Notes: generated from the letters alone by a model not told the origin. DNA of 49,066 nt from Nitrobacter sp. 62-23 (GCF_001897285.1 NZ_MKSM01000099.1:1-49066), one strand, 5' to 3'; shown: positions 17,330-24,584, counted from the stretch's first letter. Numbers and translations: made by a program.

Positions 17330-17527
17330 CTACTTCTTCGGCGACTGCAATCCCGGCGAGTTTGCCCATTTGTAGAGATTTGCAGCAGCATGCGCCGTAT
17401 CGATCTTATTGAGCAGATCATCTCGTTCCCGACCATCCGGAAGGGAGCCAGCTTTCGCACTGGCATCGGCAATGAAATCTGAAAGACGCTCTTGAAACGG
17501 TTTCTTGAAACGCTGCCGTATGCACAT
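17330..17527 (-). CDS. Small soluble protein, 65 aa
   Basis: ATG 17527 (MCIRQRFKKPFQERL) has AGGAG 8 nt upstream; the longer in-frame reading to 17641 lacks a ribosome binding site. Basic start, helical middle (LSDFIADASAKAG), then RERDDLLNKIDTAHAAANLY with alanine-rich helix. Function unknown. Confidence 0.65.
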   Translation of the reverse strand: MCIRQRFKKPFQERLSDFIADASAKAGSLPDGRERDDLLNKIDTAHAAANLYKWANSPGLQSPKK

Positions 17528-17671
17528 GGCGCACTCCTTTCCAGGGAAGAAGGCGGGAGCGCCACTGGCGTTCTCATCACCGATGGAAGCCAAGGGCCGT
17601 GCGGTGATGGATGCTAACATTTCGAAACAGGATTGGTTCACCAGGCTTCACGGGGTCGTTTATCCTGACGC

Positions 17672-17697
17672 GGAACGGAGTGATGCAACGCTGAGTT
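17672..17697 (+). promoter_or_regulatory. Possible EcfG-type promoter
   Basis: GGAAC (17672-17676), 17 nt, AGTT (17694-17697), 37 bp before the start of the small membrane gene at 17735. It deviates from consensus in spacing and in the -10 first base, so it is weaker than the two other sites. Confidence 0.45.
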
Positions 17698-17734
17698 AAC
17701 GTGCAAAGGGTTTATTGAGAGAAGGAATGGTCCA

Positions 17735-17884
17735 ATGACTGCCATACTCAAGGTTTTCTTGACGCTGGCCGCCGGTCTCGGCGGTCTGATTCTGAGGTCA
17801 ATTCTCGCCTCCGTGGTGTTCTTTTTACGTATGCCGGCATACGCGCATTCCACCCGCCGCACACGTCATCCTTCACGAAGGTAA
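17735..17884 (+). CDS. 49-residue membrane protein
   Basis: ATG 17735 with GAAGGA 8 nt upstream. An N-terminal hydrophobic stretch (ILKVFLTLAAGLGGLILRSI, then ASVVFFL) is followed by a very basic tail (HSTRRTRHPSRR). Likely a single-pass inner-membrane protein with cytoplasmic tail. No family recognised. Confidence 0.5.
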   Translation: MTAILKVFLTLAAGLGGLILRSILASVVFFLRMPAYAHSTRRTRHPSRR

Positions 17885-18337
17885 TCGGTACACGGGATAG
17901 CACATCACCTTCCGGACGGACGTGAGGTGAGGTTGAGCCGCTTCGACGGGTTCGCAGCGAAAAGACCATATGCCTAGATTAGCTGCAAATTAGCTGGAAG
18001 GCCTCCCGCATCTTCACCCCTGATATGTCCAAGTTGGGGGGACGGCCGGCGGTGAGATAGCACGTCGGATCGAAGTTGACGGGGCTATTAGCGGATCCCG
18101 GCGCTTAATAATATAGCGCTTTACACAGCGAAAGACGGCACGGCGCCCATCGATCGGGATGAAGTCGAAGCACTCACAACGTGCGCAAGAGCCTCATTCT
18201 CATGCCCCAACGGGCGTCGTGCCGGTGGTTTGTGATGGCGCGTGGCATCGGATCCCGCACACAACTCACATAACTAATGTGGTGGGCCACATCGCCAGCG
18301 AACTAAATCAGGGACGGCCGCAACAACGACCGGGGTA
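17885..18337. other. Intergenic stretch without supported genes
   Basis: Short ORFs have no ribosome binding sites. A short AT-rich palindromic patch (GCGCTTAATAATATAGCGC) lies near 18101-18119 and a 6-bp hairpin (ATGTGG-TGGG-CCACAT) at 18277-18292, downstream of the oxidase subunit gene. Confidence 0.4.
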
Positions 18338-18490
18338 TCAACCGAGGAAAATCGCCAACAAAATGACAACGGTGGCCACGGCCGCTGTGGCGATCATCCC
18401 TATCTTGATGAAAGCCTTAAATTGCCGCTCGTGCGCCGGGTAATCCATCCCTTCCGATGTCGAATACACGATTTCGCTATGATCTGACAT
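18338..18490 (-). CDS. aa3-type cytochrome c oxidase subunit IV (copy 1)
   Basis: 50 aa, missed by length cut-offs. Begins MSDHSEIVYSTSEGMDYPAH, continues ERQFKAFIKIG, then one membrane helix, ending LLAIFLG. This is the bacterial aa3 oxidase subunit IV pattern (DHSE.xY.T..G.DYPAHE, then a single helix ending LLAIFL). The subunit packs against aa3 oxidase in the Paracoccus and Rhodobacter structures. No catalytic oxidase subunits lie in the window. Upstream GGGAGA serves as ribosome binding site. Paralogue of 19788-19940. Confidence 0.88.
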   Translation of the reverse strand: MSDHSEIVYSTSEGMDYPAHERQFKAFIKIGMIATAAVATVVILLAIFLG

Positions 18491-18886
18491 GTCAAGTCTC
18501 CCAAGGTAGGTTGAGCTTGCCTCACGAGCTTAGCGCAATCTCCATTGCTGTCGATCCTTCAGCGCGTCACGATCATGTGACACATTTGGGTAATAGAGCG
18601 ACCTCGATCCCTACTAGTCTCAATCACCTGAACAACGAAACGTTCGCGGAATCAGTAGGGGATCGCGGTCGCAGCGTGTTTAACAGCAGGCGAAGAAGTC
18701 GTTTTGTGGCTTTTACGCAATGCGCTGGCCGTCACAGACCGGATGTCGACAACTTGCGACCGCGATCCATTGAGCCTTCGGCGTCCCTGAGGACCTTACA
18801 TCGCTCCGCCTATAGCCCAAGGTTTTCGCAACGTGCGGGAACATTGTCGGAACCAGCGTGTAATCTAAGAAAATAGGAGGATCATC
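18491..18886. other. Intergenic region between divergent small genes
   Basis: No gene supported. An imperfect inverted repeat (CGATCCCTACT at 18605-18615, AGTAGGGGATCG at 18654-18665) encloses 38 nt. The first 30 nt upstream of the oxidase subunit gene match those before its paralogue. Confidence 0.4.
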
Positions 18887-19024
18887 ATGGACCACGACAG
18901 GGCTGACCGAATGCCTCAGCAGCCGACAAACAATCTGTTCCTCGTCGCAGGCAGCTTCGGGCTTATCGCATTTATTATGGGGTTCGGACTTATTGTTGCG
19001 GCCAGTCTCGGATTTTTTCACTGA
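18887..19024 (+). CDS. 45-residue single-pass membrane protein
   Basis: ATG 18887 with AGGAGG 6 nt upstream. Charged start (MDHDRADRMPQQPTNN) followed by a long hydrophobic segment (FLVAGSFGLIAFIMGFGLIV) ending ASLGFFH. Too short for usual gene callers. Function unknown. Confidence 0.6.
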   Translation: MDHDRADRMPQQPTNNLFLVAGSFGLIAFIMGFGLIVAASLGFFH

Positions 19025-19232
19025 AGACTGCCGCATCAATCACGGAAAGGCTGGTTGCAGGATCCCAGGTCTGCGAGGTGTCTAATCCCAGTTCCACCCG
19101 TATCCGAAGCAAGTCGCCGGGTGTGTTGGCGTGCCAGTCCGCGGCCGCGTGCACGATCCTTTCTGGCTTGTTGCTGTCAGCACCTCTGAGACCAATTAGG
19201 AAACCTCCCGAATAGAAGGATTTCTGCTTCAT
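18990..19232 (-). CDS. Possible 80-aa hypothetical protein
   Basis: Reads MKQKSFYSGGFLIGLRGADS, then HAAADWHANTPGDLLRIRVE. Codon use is plausible, but there is no ribosome binding site, the start codon lies inside a perfect 16-bp inverted repeat, and its end overlaps the small gene on the other strand by 35 bp. It may be real or a decayed piece. Confidence 0.35.
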   Translation of the reverse strand: MKQKSFYSGGFLIGLRGADSNKPERIVHAAADWHANTPGDLLRIRVELGLDTSQTWDPATSLSVIDAAVFSEKIRDWPQQ

Positions 19233-19263
19233 CGTAACTGCAGGGAAGATGAAGCAGAAATCC
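19218..19263. repeat. Perfect 16-bp inverted repeat
   Basis: GGATTTCTGCTTCATC (19218-19233) and GATGAAGCAGAAATCC (19248-19263) enclose 14 nt. Each arm, read outward, starts an ORF with MKQKS: one on each strand. Confidence 0.85.
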
Positions 19264-19311
19264 GGACCGGCCAAAGTGGCGACAGAACAAGTAAGAAGGA
19301 CGTCCGGCATG
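19249..19311 (+). pseudogene. Remnant of an IS3-family transposase OrfA (first about 20 codons)
   Basis: MKQKSGPAKVATEQVRRTSG matches from memory the N-terminus of IS3-type OrfA proteins of Rhizobiales (…SGPAKAPAEQVVKDIRRAT…) with a small internal deletion. After this the reading frame no longer resembles a transposase. Most likely the end of a decayed insertion sequence. Confidence 0.45.
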
Positions 19312-19321
19312 GAGCATGGTG

Positions 19322-19561
19322 ATGCCTCGCACCCCCAAAGATTTAGCCGATCGGATGGCAACGGCGCACGCCCGATCGCTGGCCGACGACGGATTCACGC
19401 GAGAGACGTTCACCCAGCCGCGAGAACAAGCTCGCCAGACAGCGAGAACGTTTCTCGATCGCTGGCCGGGGGCGGCCTATATGTCAGCCGTTGAATCCTG
19501 GCGGGAACTTCCGGGGGGCGAGATCGAGTTCACGATGAAGCGCCTGCGGAGCGCCGATTGA
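19322..19561 (+). CDS. Conserved hypothetical protein, 79 aa
   Basis: ATG 19322 has GGAG 8 nt upstream; an ATG at 19316 is too close to it. Begins MPRTPKDLADRMATAHARSL, has FTRETFTQPREQARQTARTF then DRWPGAAYMSAVESWR. Soluble and helical, good codon use. Function not recognised. Confidence 0.6.
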   Translation: MPRTPKDLADRMATAHARSLADDGFTRETFTQPREQARQTARTFLDRWPGAAYMSAVESWRELPGGEIEFTMKRLRSAD

Positions 19562-19650
19562 CCGCGTCGCGGATGAAACATCGCGTTTGAACCATTGATC
19601 GATGTCCAACGTCTCATCACCGCTGGGAAATTTCAGGACCAGCCTTAGGC

Positions 19651-19735
19651 CAGCGCTGCCGGCGAACATACTCCGCCGGCTAGCGCTGTGCGTCGTGAAA
19701 GGTCGCCAAGGCATTGGAGGCGAACCTTGGCGACC
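19651..19735. terminator. Two strong hairpins in a convergent intergenic region
   Basis: Hairpin 1: CAGCGCTGCCGGCG (19651-19664) pairs with CGCCGGCTAGCGCTG (19674-19688), 14 bp with one bulged base. Hairpin 2: GGTCGCCAAGG (19701-19711) pairs with CCTTGGCGACC (19725-19735), 11 bp perfect. They lie between a + gene ending at 19561 and a - gene ending at 19788, so they may end both transcripts; neither has a T-run. Confidence 0.6.
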
Positions 19736-19787
19736 ATTCTTGACACGGATACCGAGCAGGCCAGCCCAAAGGGCTCTGCTCTGAGGA

Positions 19788-19940
19788 TCAGGTCAGGAAG
19801 ATCGCCAACAACGCGATAACAGTGGCGGCGGTCGATGCGAAGATCGTTCCTAATTTGACGAAGGCCTTATACGTTCGCTCATGCTCCCGATAATCCATTC
19901 CTTCCGCCGTCGAATACACAGGTCCGCCATGATCAGACAT
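19788..19940 (-). CDS. aa3-type cytochrome c oxidase subunit IV (copy 2)
   Basis: 50 aa: MSDHGGPVYSTAEGMDYREH, ERTYKAFVKLG, then one membrane helix ending LLAIFLT. Same length and layout as copy 1 (18338-18490), with about 60 percent identity by eye. Here the usual PAHE is REHE. Ribosome binding site GGAGAC. The leader shares AAGTCTCC and GTAGGTT with copy 1, so the duplication included the upstream region. Confidence 0.87.
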   Translation of the reverse strand: MSDHGGPVYSTAEGMDYREHERTYKAFVKLGTIFASTAATVIALLAIFLT

Positions 19941-20611
19941 GCCAAGTCTCCAAATGTAGGTTCATTGCCTCTTTCACGACGGTGACCATGACTCTCGGCC
20001 GCCGCCATGCGACGCAGCAACGATACATACATTCGATGTCTATGTTTTTGCTCTAGCCCAAAGCAATGCGTGGCGTGGATGGCTGCCCAGGCGCAAATGG
20101 GACAACGAAAATGGCCGCCGGCCAAGGACCAGCGAGCCGAGAGGGCGCGGCCAGCCCGTGCGGGTAAGCCGAAAAAGCTGCGTAAATATTTAATAGCCCG
20201 CTTCCGGCAAGGGCCGCCAATTGGAGCGGCACCGCAACCCAGCCCCTATCAGGTGCCGCCGCGTCGTTGACGACCGTGACACGCAAATGTCTGACCGCAA
20301 TCGCGGACACTCGATCTCCGGCCGCCGCGCTGCTCGTGACCTGACGGATCTGATCGCGAGGCGCGGCAAACCCGAAGATGATCGTCTCCGTCGCCGGCGC
20401 GACTGGCAGAAGAAGAGCAAACCCTGCTTGGAGCCTAGGGTTTGTATCTTTGTCCTTGGTGGGGATCGACAGGCAGTTGCAGGGTTGAGTCGCTCTTACA
20501 GCCGAGCGACGCAAGCCCGACCTTCTTCTGCTCCCTGTCCTTCACGGCCTTAGCGTTCGTCGAGAGTTTCGATTTGCATCCGGCTTTTTGTCATGCTGGA
20601 GATGGCCCTCC
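19941..20611. other. Long intergenic stretch, coding status unclear
   Basis: On the minus strand 20053-20514 one frame shows genome-like codon use (TETIIFGFAAPRDQIRQVTS, later VRHLRVTVVNDAAAPDRGWV) but has no ribosome binding site and an odd N-terminus; it may be a decayed gene. On the + strand, MRGVDGCPG at about 20069 recalls the start of DUF429 proteins but stops after 33 codons. I assign no gene. Confidence 0.35.
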
Positions 20612-21352
20612 CTACAGCGCGGGGGTCCACCTGTTACGATGGCGATAAAGCCTCGACAGGCTGAAGTTACCGACCTCTTGTCGGCCCTTCCGAAAGATGG
20701 CGATCGCGTTTTGAACACTCATCTCTGAGACGATATCGGGCCTGCTCCCACAAAGCATGACAAGTTCGAAAATAAGGTTGGTAAGTGCCGGCATATCGGC
20801 CCATTGCTGCGTCTGATAGGGTTCCTCCCAATGAGCCCAGGCCCAATCTTCAATGAGGTAAAGGCCTTCACTCTTGAGAAAATGAAAAGACGCCTCAAAG
20901 CTTGCTCGGGAGAGCTCATATTGATGAGAGGCGTCGTCGATAATCATATCTATTCGTTTTTCAGGAAATTCCGTCTTAATGATTGTCTGGACGCGCGCAG
21001 TGTCGCCTTGTGATGTGTTGTAGTATAATTTTACACGATCCGTTAGACCATGGTCCCGTATCAGCCCAAGGACCGCAGGGCTCGACGGTCTAATATCGAT
21101 GCCGACGAATTTGATGCGTTCCTCGATTGCGGCAAGAAGCAGGGCTGAGCCACCTTCGAAGATACCAAACTCCAGGATATTGGTAACCGCGTTATCACGA
21201 ATTAGGTTCTTGTATCGATCAATCATCCCGCGATTCTTGATGAGCGCTATGGAATCCTTTGTTGTCCTGGCGTCATTGAAGTTCTGTCTAATCAGGCAAA
21301 ACTTCATACCGTTGATCACGAAAGTATTCTCATCGCTCCAGACTTCGTCCAT
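20612..21352 (-). CDS. Class I SAM-dependent methyltransferase, CmcI-like
   Basis: 246 aa from ATG 21352 (MDEVWSDENTF), after a GGGGGA ribosome binding site. The SAM-binding motif ILEFGIFEGGSALLLAA is near residue 56, followed by VGIDIRP (acidic residue binding the ribose), and IDMIIDDASHQYE near residue 130. The layout matches the cephalosporin hydroxylase/rhamnosyl O-methyltransferase type. Substrate likely a sugar or glycan, because the gene follows a glycoside-hydrolase-like gene by 31 nt on the same strand. Codon use is more AT-rich than the flanks (many ATT, AAT, TTT), suggesting transfer. Confidence 0.8.
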   Translation of the reverse strand: MDEVWSDENTFVINGMKFCLIRQNFNDARTTKDSIALIKNRGMIDRYKNLIRDNAVTNILEFGIFEGGSALLLAAIEERIKFVGIDIRPSSPAVLGLIRDHGLTDRVKLYYNTSQGDTARVQTIIKTEFPEKRIDMIIDDASHQYELSRASFEASFHFLKSEGLYLIEDWAWAHWEEPYQTQQWADMPALTNLIFELVMLCGSRPDIVSEMSVQNAIAIFRKGRQEVGNFSLSRLYRHRNRWTPAL

Positions 21353-21383
21353 TGGGATCCCCCATCGATTAAAAGCGTCGCTG

Positions 21384-22799
21384 CTACCTGCCCTGCGGAA
21401 CACAAAGCCTCTCCTGCCAGATAAGCGGTGTTTTTTCTCCTTTCTCTGAAGGTCCCCGGCGCAATTCCTCGTTGGCAACGTGCATGCCTGGCGGGCATGG
21501 CCACGCCATCGTCATCGTATCGTTGGCGGGTTTGCATCCGGCACCAGCCGCCGCTATCGAGATGGAAGAAGCGCCAACGGGACACGTCTTTGGATCAATC
21601 CGGGTTGGCCACGTTAGCTTGAAAGGCGAAATCGTCGGGTGCCGGCCCACCGCGTTAGCTATCACTTTGAGCCGTCGCACGCCTTCAGACAGCGTTGGCT
21701 GAATCCAGCCACCTTCGGAACTTTCGTTCCAGGCATAAATCACAACGCTCTGGAACCGATTGTTGCGCGGATTGTTAGCCGCCTCGTTTATTGCGTCACG
21801 GATTTGCCGCGTCCATTCCACATCGGTAGCAGGCTGACACCAATCAGGATTGGGCTTCCGACTTTTCTTTTCATGAGGATCGCGTAAAGCCGGACGATAG
21901 TCCCATCCAAGTGTAACGGTTGGCAGAAAGCCTCCCAAGCCATTTTTAGCTTCAAAATGCCATGCGTGCTGTGCAAGAGCGGCGCAACTGGCGTACGAGA
22001 GAGATTTTCCATTCGCTCCAAGGGCCGTCGCATATGTACTAGTCGCATCAAAACCGACCGCGTGGGCAACCGGCCCTGATTCAGATAGGTTGAAAAGTAA
22101 GGCAACCAGATAAAGATTTCGGCCAGTTGCCGCCTTAACTCGCTTTCTCAAATCGGCCATGGCGGTCTTTGCGCCTTGCTCGCCGCCCAAACCTTCTAGC
22201 CACGTCGAGATCGAACCAACAAGGAAAAACACTGGCGCCGAGCCGTCATTCGTACGCATGTAATCAGGCCCGGCTAGCGCCTTGGTGATTGCAGCGCTAA
22301 CCATCGGCACGTCACGAGAAGGAAATGACAGGTTAAAATTCAGAGCGTACTTGATGCCGAGTTTGTCCGGGAGGCGAACAAAATTTGTCAGCGCCTGATT
22401 AAGCGCCACCGCACGACTTGGATCACGTCCCCAAGCAGCGCTCTCCAGGTAATAGCCAAAGATAAAATAATCCAGGCCTGCAGCCTTCGCGTAATGCACA
22501 TCGGCATTCAGTACTCTTTCGGTATTGCCGGGGAAACCCAGATTTCCATCTGGCAGACGCTCGGTGTAATACGGAACGCGCTCTCGCAATCCAGGGTCGG
22601 CCAAGACCTGCCCATAAGGACTGTCGAGACTCCAATTATCCCACCGAATGGCGCCTAACGTTACCTTCGTTGACGAGGCGGTTGCTGAGGCGGAAGGACT
22701 GCTTTTGTCCACCTGCTGGGCAGCGGCAGGGAGCGCCGAGGCTGCCGTCGCAAGCACGACAAACAGACGTATCGCCCAGTATGGAGCTGTCCACATCAT
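21384..22799 (-). CDS. Secreted GH99/WbsX-like glycan-acting protein
   Basis: 471 aa. Signal peptide residues 1-27 (ends ALPAAAQQ). Core shows the TIM-barrel pattern of the glycosyl-hydrolase-99-like/WbsX superfamily: HYAKAAGLDYFIFGYYLE, KYALNFNLSF, and the YAWNESSEGGWIQPTLSEG motif near residue 380 equivalent to their W-NE-W-x-EG signature. The C-terminal about 90 residues are a Cys-containing extra domain. The ATG at 22799 is followed by a second at 22796, better placed from AAGG. Cotranscribed with the methyltransferase. Exact activity unknown. Confidence 0.72.
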   Translation of the reverse strand: MMWTAPYWAIRLFVVLATAASALPAAAQQVDKSSPSASATASSTKVTLGAIRWDNWSLDSPYGQVLADPGLRERVPYYTERLPDGNLGFPGNTERVLNADVHYAKAAGLDYFIFGYYLESAAWGRDPSRAVALNQALTNFVRLPDKLGIKYALNFNLSFPSRDVPMVSAAITKALAGPDYMRTNDGSAPVFFLVGSISTWLEGLGGEQGAKTAMADLRKRVKAATGRNLYLVALLFNLSESGPVAHAVGFDATSTYATALGANGKSLSYASCAALAQHAWHFEAKNGLGGFLPTVTLGWDYRPALRDPHEKKSRKPNPDWCQPATDVEWTRQIRDAINEAANNPRNNRFQSVVIYAWNESSEGGWIQPTLSEGVRRLKVIANAVGRHPTISPFKLTWPTRIDPKTCPVGASSISIAAAGAGCKPANDTMTMAWPCPPGMHVANEELRRGPSEKGEKTPLIWQERLCVPQGR

Positions 22800-23242
22800 C
22801 GCCTTCCCCTGGCGTCCTAAGCCACCATCATCATACGGCTCCAGATATTTAGCCGGGCGGGTGTGATACCTGCGTTTCGATTTCCGAAGGGCTTTCGAAG
22901 TTTCGCCTGGCGCATCGCGCGCGGCATTGCACGAGGCAGGCTCGCCCCTTATTCAAGGGGTAAGTCAGGGCGCTAATGTGGCGATGGACCCAATCGCAAC
23001 CGTTCTGTTTGTAGTCGCAAGTTTGGCATGACAGCGACGCGGGTGAATGCACATCGCTCATGATCTCTGGCGAGGCGCCCCCTCAAGGATGGACCACGGT
23101 CTGTAAAAGGCAGGCCCATCCCGCGACCATCGTGCATTGGTCGCGGATGCTGTAGCCAAGTCGTTGGCATGGCGAATGCCACTTCCTTCGTTTCAGTAGA
23201 ACGCGTCACGCGTCACAGACCGCTTTCCCTGCGGACCCGGCT

Positions 23243-23259
23243 TGACTGTATGACAGTCA
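23243..23259. promoter_or_regulatory. Operator-like palindrome TGACTGT-ATG-ACAGTCA
   Basis: Perfect 7-bp arms with a 3-nt spacer, overlapping a TTGACT -35-like box (23242-23247). A poor -10 candidate, TAACGG, follows 17 nt later. It looks like a repressor site over a promoter reading toward the terminator at 23296. Confidence 0.45.
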
Positions 23260-23295
23260 TCCGCTAACGGTATTCATGCATAATAACTGCATCCG

Positions 23296-23326
23296 CCGCT
23301 CCGGAGAAATCCGCGAGCGGTTTTTT
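23296..23326 (+). terminator. Intrinsic terminator
   Basis: Stem CCGCTCCGG / CCG-C-GAGCGG (one bulge) with loop AGAAAT, followed by TTTTTT. It reads on the + strand, but no + gene precedes it, so it may end a short non-coding RNA. Confidence 0.7.
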
Positions 23327-23401
23327 GTTAGGCAGCATTATGGAGACTGATTTATCAAAGGCGGGGCAGAGTATTTTGTTTTCCGTACGAAGGGTAACTC
23401 G

Positions 23402-23641
23402 ATGTCAAAGCGCGTAACCAAGACCAAAGCTTGTAGGGATCGGGAGAGATTGGGAGTGCTGCGGGTCAAGGATCATCGGAAGCTGGAGGAACGCATTCTC
23501 AGATTACTCGATCGATACGAGGTCTCTCCAGAGACGGATAAGCGTTGGCTGAATATTGGACGATCCTGCATTGAACAAGGGTTCATGGCGATCAACCGTT
23601 CAGTTTTCGAGCAGAGGCGAACTGAATTGCCGGAGGACTGA
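23402..23641 (+). CDS. Acb2/Tad1-like small protein
   Basis: 79 aa; ATG 23402 with AAGG 9 nt upstream. Basic N-terminus, then a helical hairpin (KLEERILRLLDRYEVSPETD) and the segment RWLNIGRSCIEQGFMAINRS. The last matches the RWxxIGRxxxQQGFMALNR pattern I recall for Acb2/Tad1-type proteins, whose phage members sequester cyclic (oligo)nucleotides and block CBASS or Thoeris defence. Many are carried on prophages or mobile DNA. Here it stands alone, with its own terminator and a tRNA next to it. The functional assignment is inference from this motif only. Confidence 0.55.
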   Translation: MSKRVTKTKACRDRERLGVLRVKDHRKLEERILRLLDRYEVSPETDKRWLNIGRSCIEQGFMAINRSVFEQRRTELPED

Positions 23642-23728
23642 TGGAATTCAACACTGCGCAACCGGCGAGAAACTGATCCTCTCCCGCTGTTCGTGAATTG
23701 AGTGGCTGATCATCTTCTATTGATGTCA

Positions 23729-23761
23729 CGCGCTCGGCCAGACGGAAACGAGCGCGTTTTT
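23729..23761 (+). terminator. Intrinsic terminator of the Acb2-like gene
   Basis: Perfect 8-bp stem CGCGCTCG / CGAGCGCG, 12-nt loop, then TTTTT; 88 nt after the stop codon. Confidence 0.85.
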
Positions 23762-23828
23762 ATGCGTGGCGCGTTGTTTGCCGCCAATCGGCGGCTCAAA
23801 GCCTCGACCTGTAAAGGATGATGGTGTG

Positions 23829-23900
23829 TGGTGCGGATTCCATGAGTCGAACATGGTCCTGCGTCGTTAACGCGCCGCTCTGCCGCTGAGCTAAATCCGC
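23829..23900 (-). tRNA. Short tRNA-like gene with encoded CCA, anticodon probably AAC
   Basis: On the minus strand: acceptor GCGGATT pairs with AATCCGC, D arm GCTC-AGCGGCA-GAGC, T arm CCATG-TTCGACT-CATGG, then ACCA. All three arms are perfect. The part between D and T arms is only 20 nt instead of about 23: the anticodon stem has just three pairs (GCG/CGC) around TTAACGA, whose reading gives anticodon AAC (Val); GTT (Asn) is an alternative reading but lacks U33. Total 72 nt with CCA. Either an unusual functional tRNA or a decaying one. Confidence 0.75.
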
Positions 23901-23920
23901 GAAACGAAGTCACCGAACGG

Positions 23921-23947
23921 AATATAATCGGTCGGCGACTTCGTCAA
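23921..23947 (-). promoter_or_regulatory. Likely promoter of the tRNA
   Basis: Minus strand TTGACG (23942-23947) and TATATT (23921-23926), 15 nt apart, 21 nt before the tRNA 5' end. The region is also an inverted repeat (CGAAGTC 23905-23911, GACTTCG 23937-23943). Confidence 0.5.
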
Positions 23948-24293
23948 GGTGGGCCCGGACGTAGGGCAATGTCCGGTGAAAAAGGCGTAGCACCCCGGGC
24001 GGTGCGCACAACAATCGATTAAAATTAAGCTTTATATCGGCGCTCGGAGTTAATTCGGGAACCCAAACGCCAACTTCCAAGAGGCCTCGAGTTTAGCCAC
24101 ATAGCGGCCAGATGAGCGGAACTGCGGATTGAGGTAAACCCATTCCGGCCAAATGATGCGAGTGCGAACATGAGCGCAGCCGCCTTTGCTGATTGTGTTT
24201 GTCCCTCCTAACCAGTCGATCCTGCTCAATACCGGGACTCCCCAATTGGCGCGGCTGGGTATAGATTTCCTGCATCGCATGTGGAGTATCGCG
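23948..24293. other. Intergenic stretch, nothing supported
   Basis: Locally AT-rich around 24010-24040. No gene, repeat or clear promoter seen. Confidence 0.4.
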
Positions 24294-24584
24294 ATGCCCA
24301 GTACCTTGAGAGACCTGCCCTATCGAATGGCGGCGCTCCAATTCCAGCGTGCCGTCGGGGAGATGGAAGTTTGGAGCGCGAATAGCGACGATTATTCCTT
24401 CGCAATCAGTTTCTTTAAAAGTTTTAGCGGCCCCGGATTTCACGGAAGATCAGGCTATGTGGCGTCATGGCGTCCGCTTTACGGAGGCCGTCGCGCAATC
24501 GGGATCACAGGATCGCCATTTAAGTCTCTTGAAGAGGCTGAGGTCGCCTGCGACGCGATGCTAGAGCATTTGGTAGGCGACTAA
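24294..24584 (+). CDS. Conserved hypothetical protein, 96 aa
   Basis: ATG 24294 with GGAG 7 nt upstream. Central SFKSFSGPGFHGRSGYVASW and PFKSLEEAEVACDAMLEHL near the end, the second a typical short helix. I recall similar small soluble proteins in Bradyrhizobium genomes without a known function. ATG 24327 is an alternative start. Confidence 0.65.
   Translation: MPSTLRDLPYRMAALQFQRAVGEMEVWSANSDDYSFAISFFKSFSGPGFHGRSGYVASWRPLYGGRRAIGITGSPFKSLEEAEVACDAMLEHLVGD

Larger units (their letters stand above)
22800..23401. other. Intergenic region with a possible small-RNA unit
   Basis: No protein gene supported. The part 23242-23326 holds TTGACT, a TGACTGT-ATG-ACAGTCA palindrome and a typical intrinsic terminator with no ORF between them (see separate entries). 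Confidence 0.45.

Noticed and set aside
22973-23209. Minus-strand 78-aa ORF
   Set aside because: No ribosome binding site, Arg/Pro-rich composition with no domain pattern.
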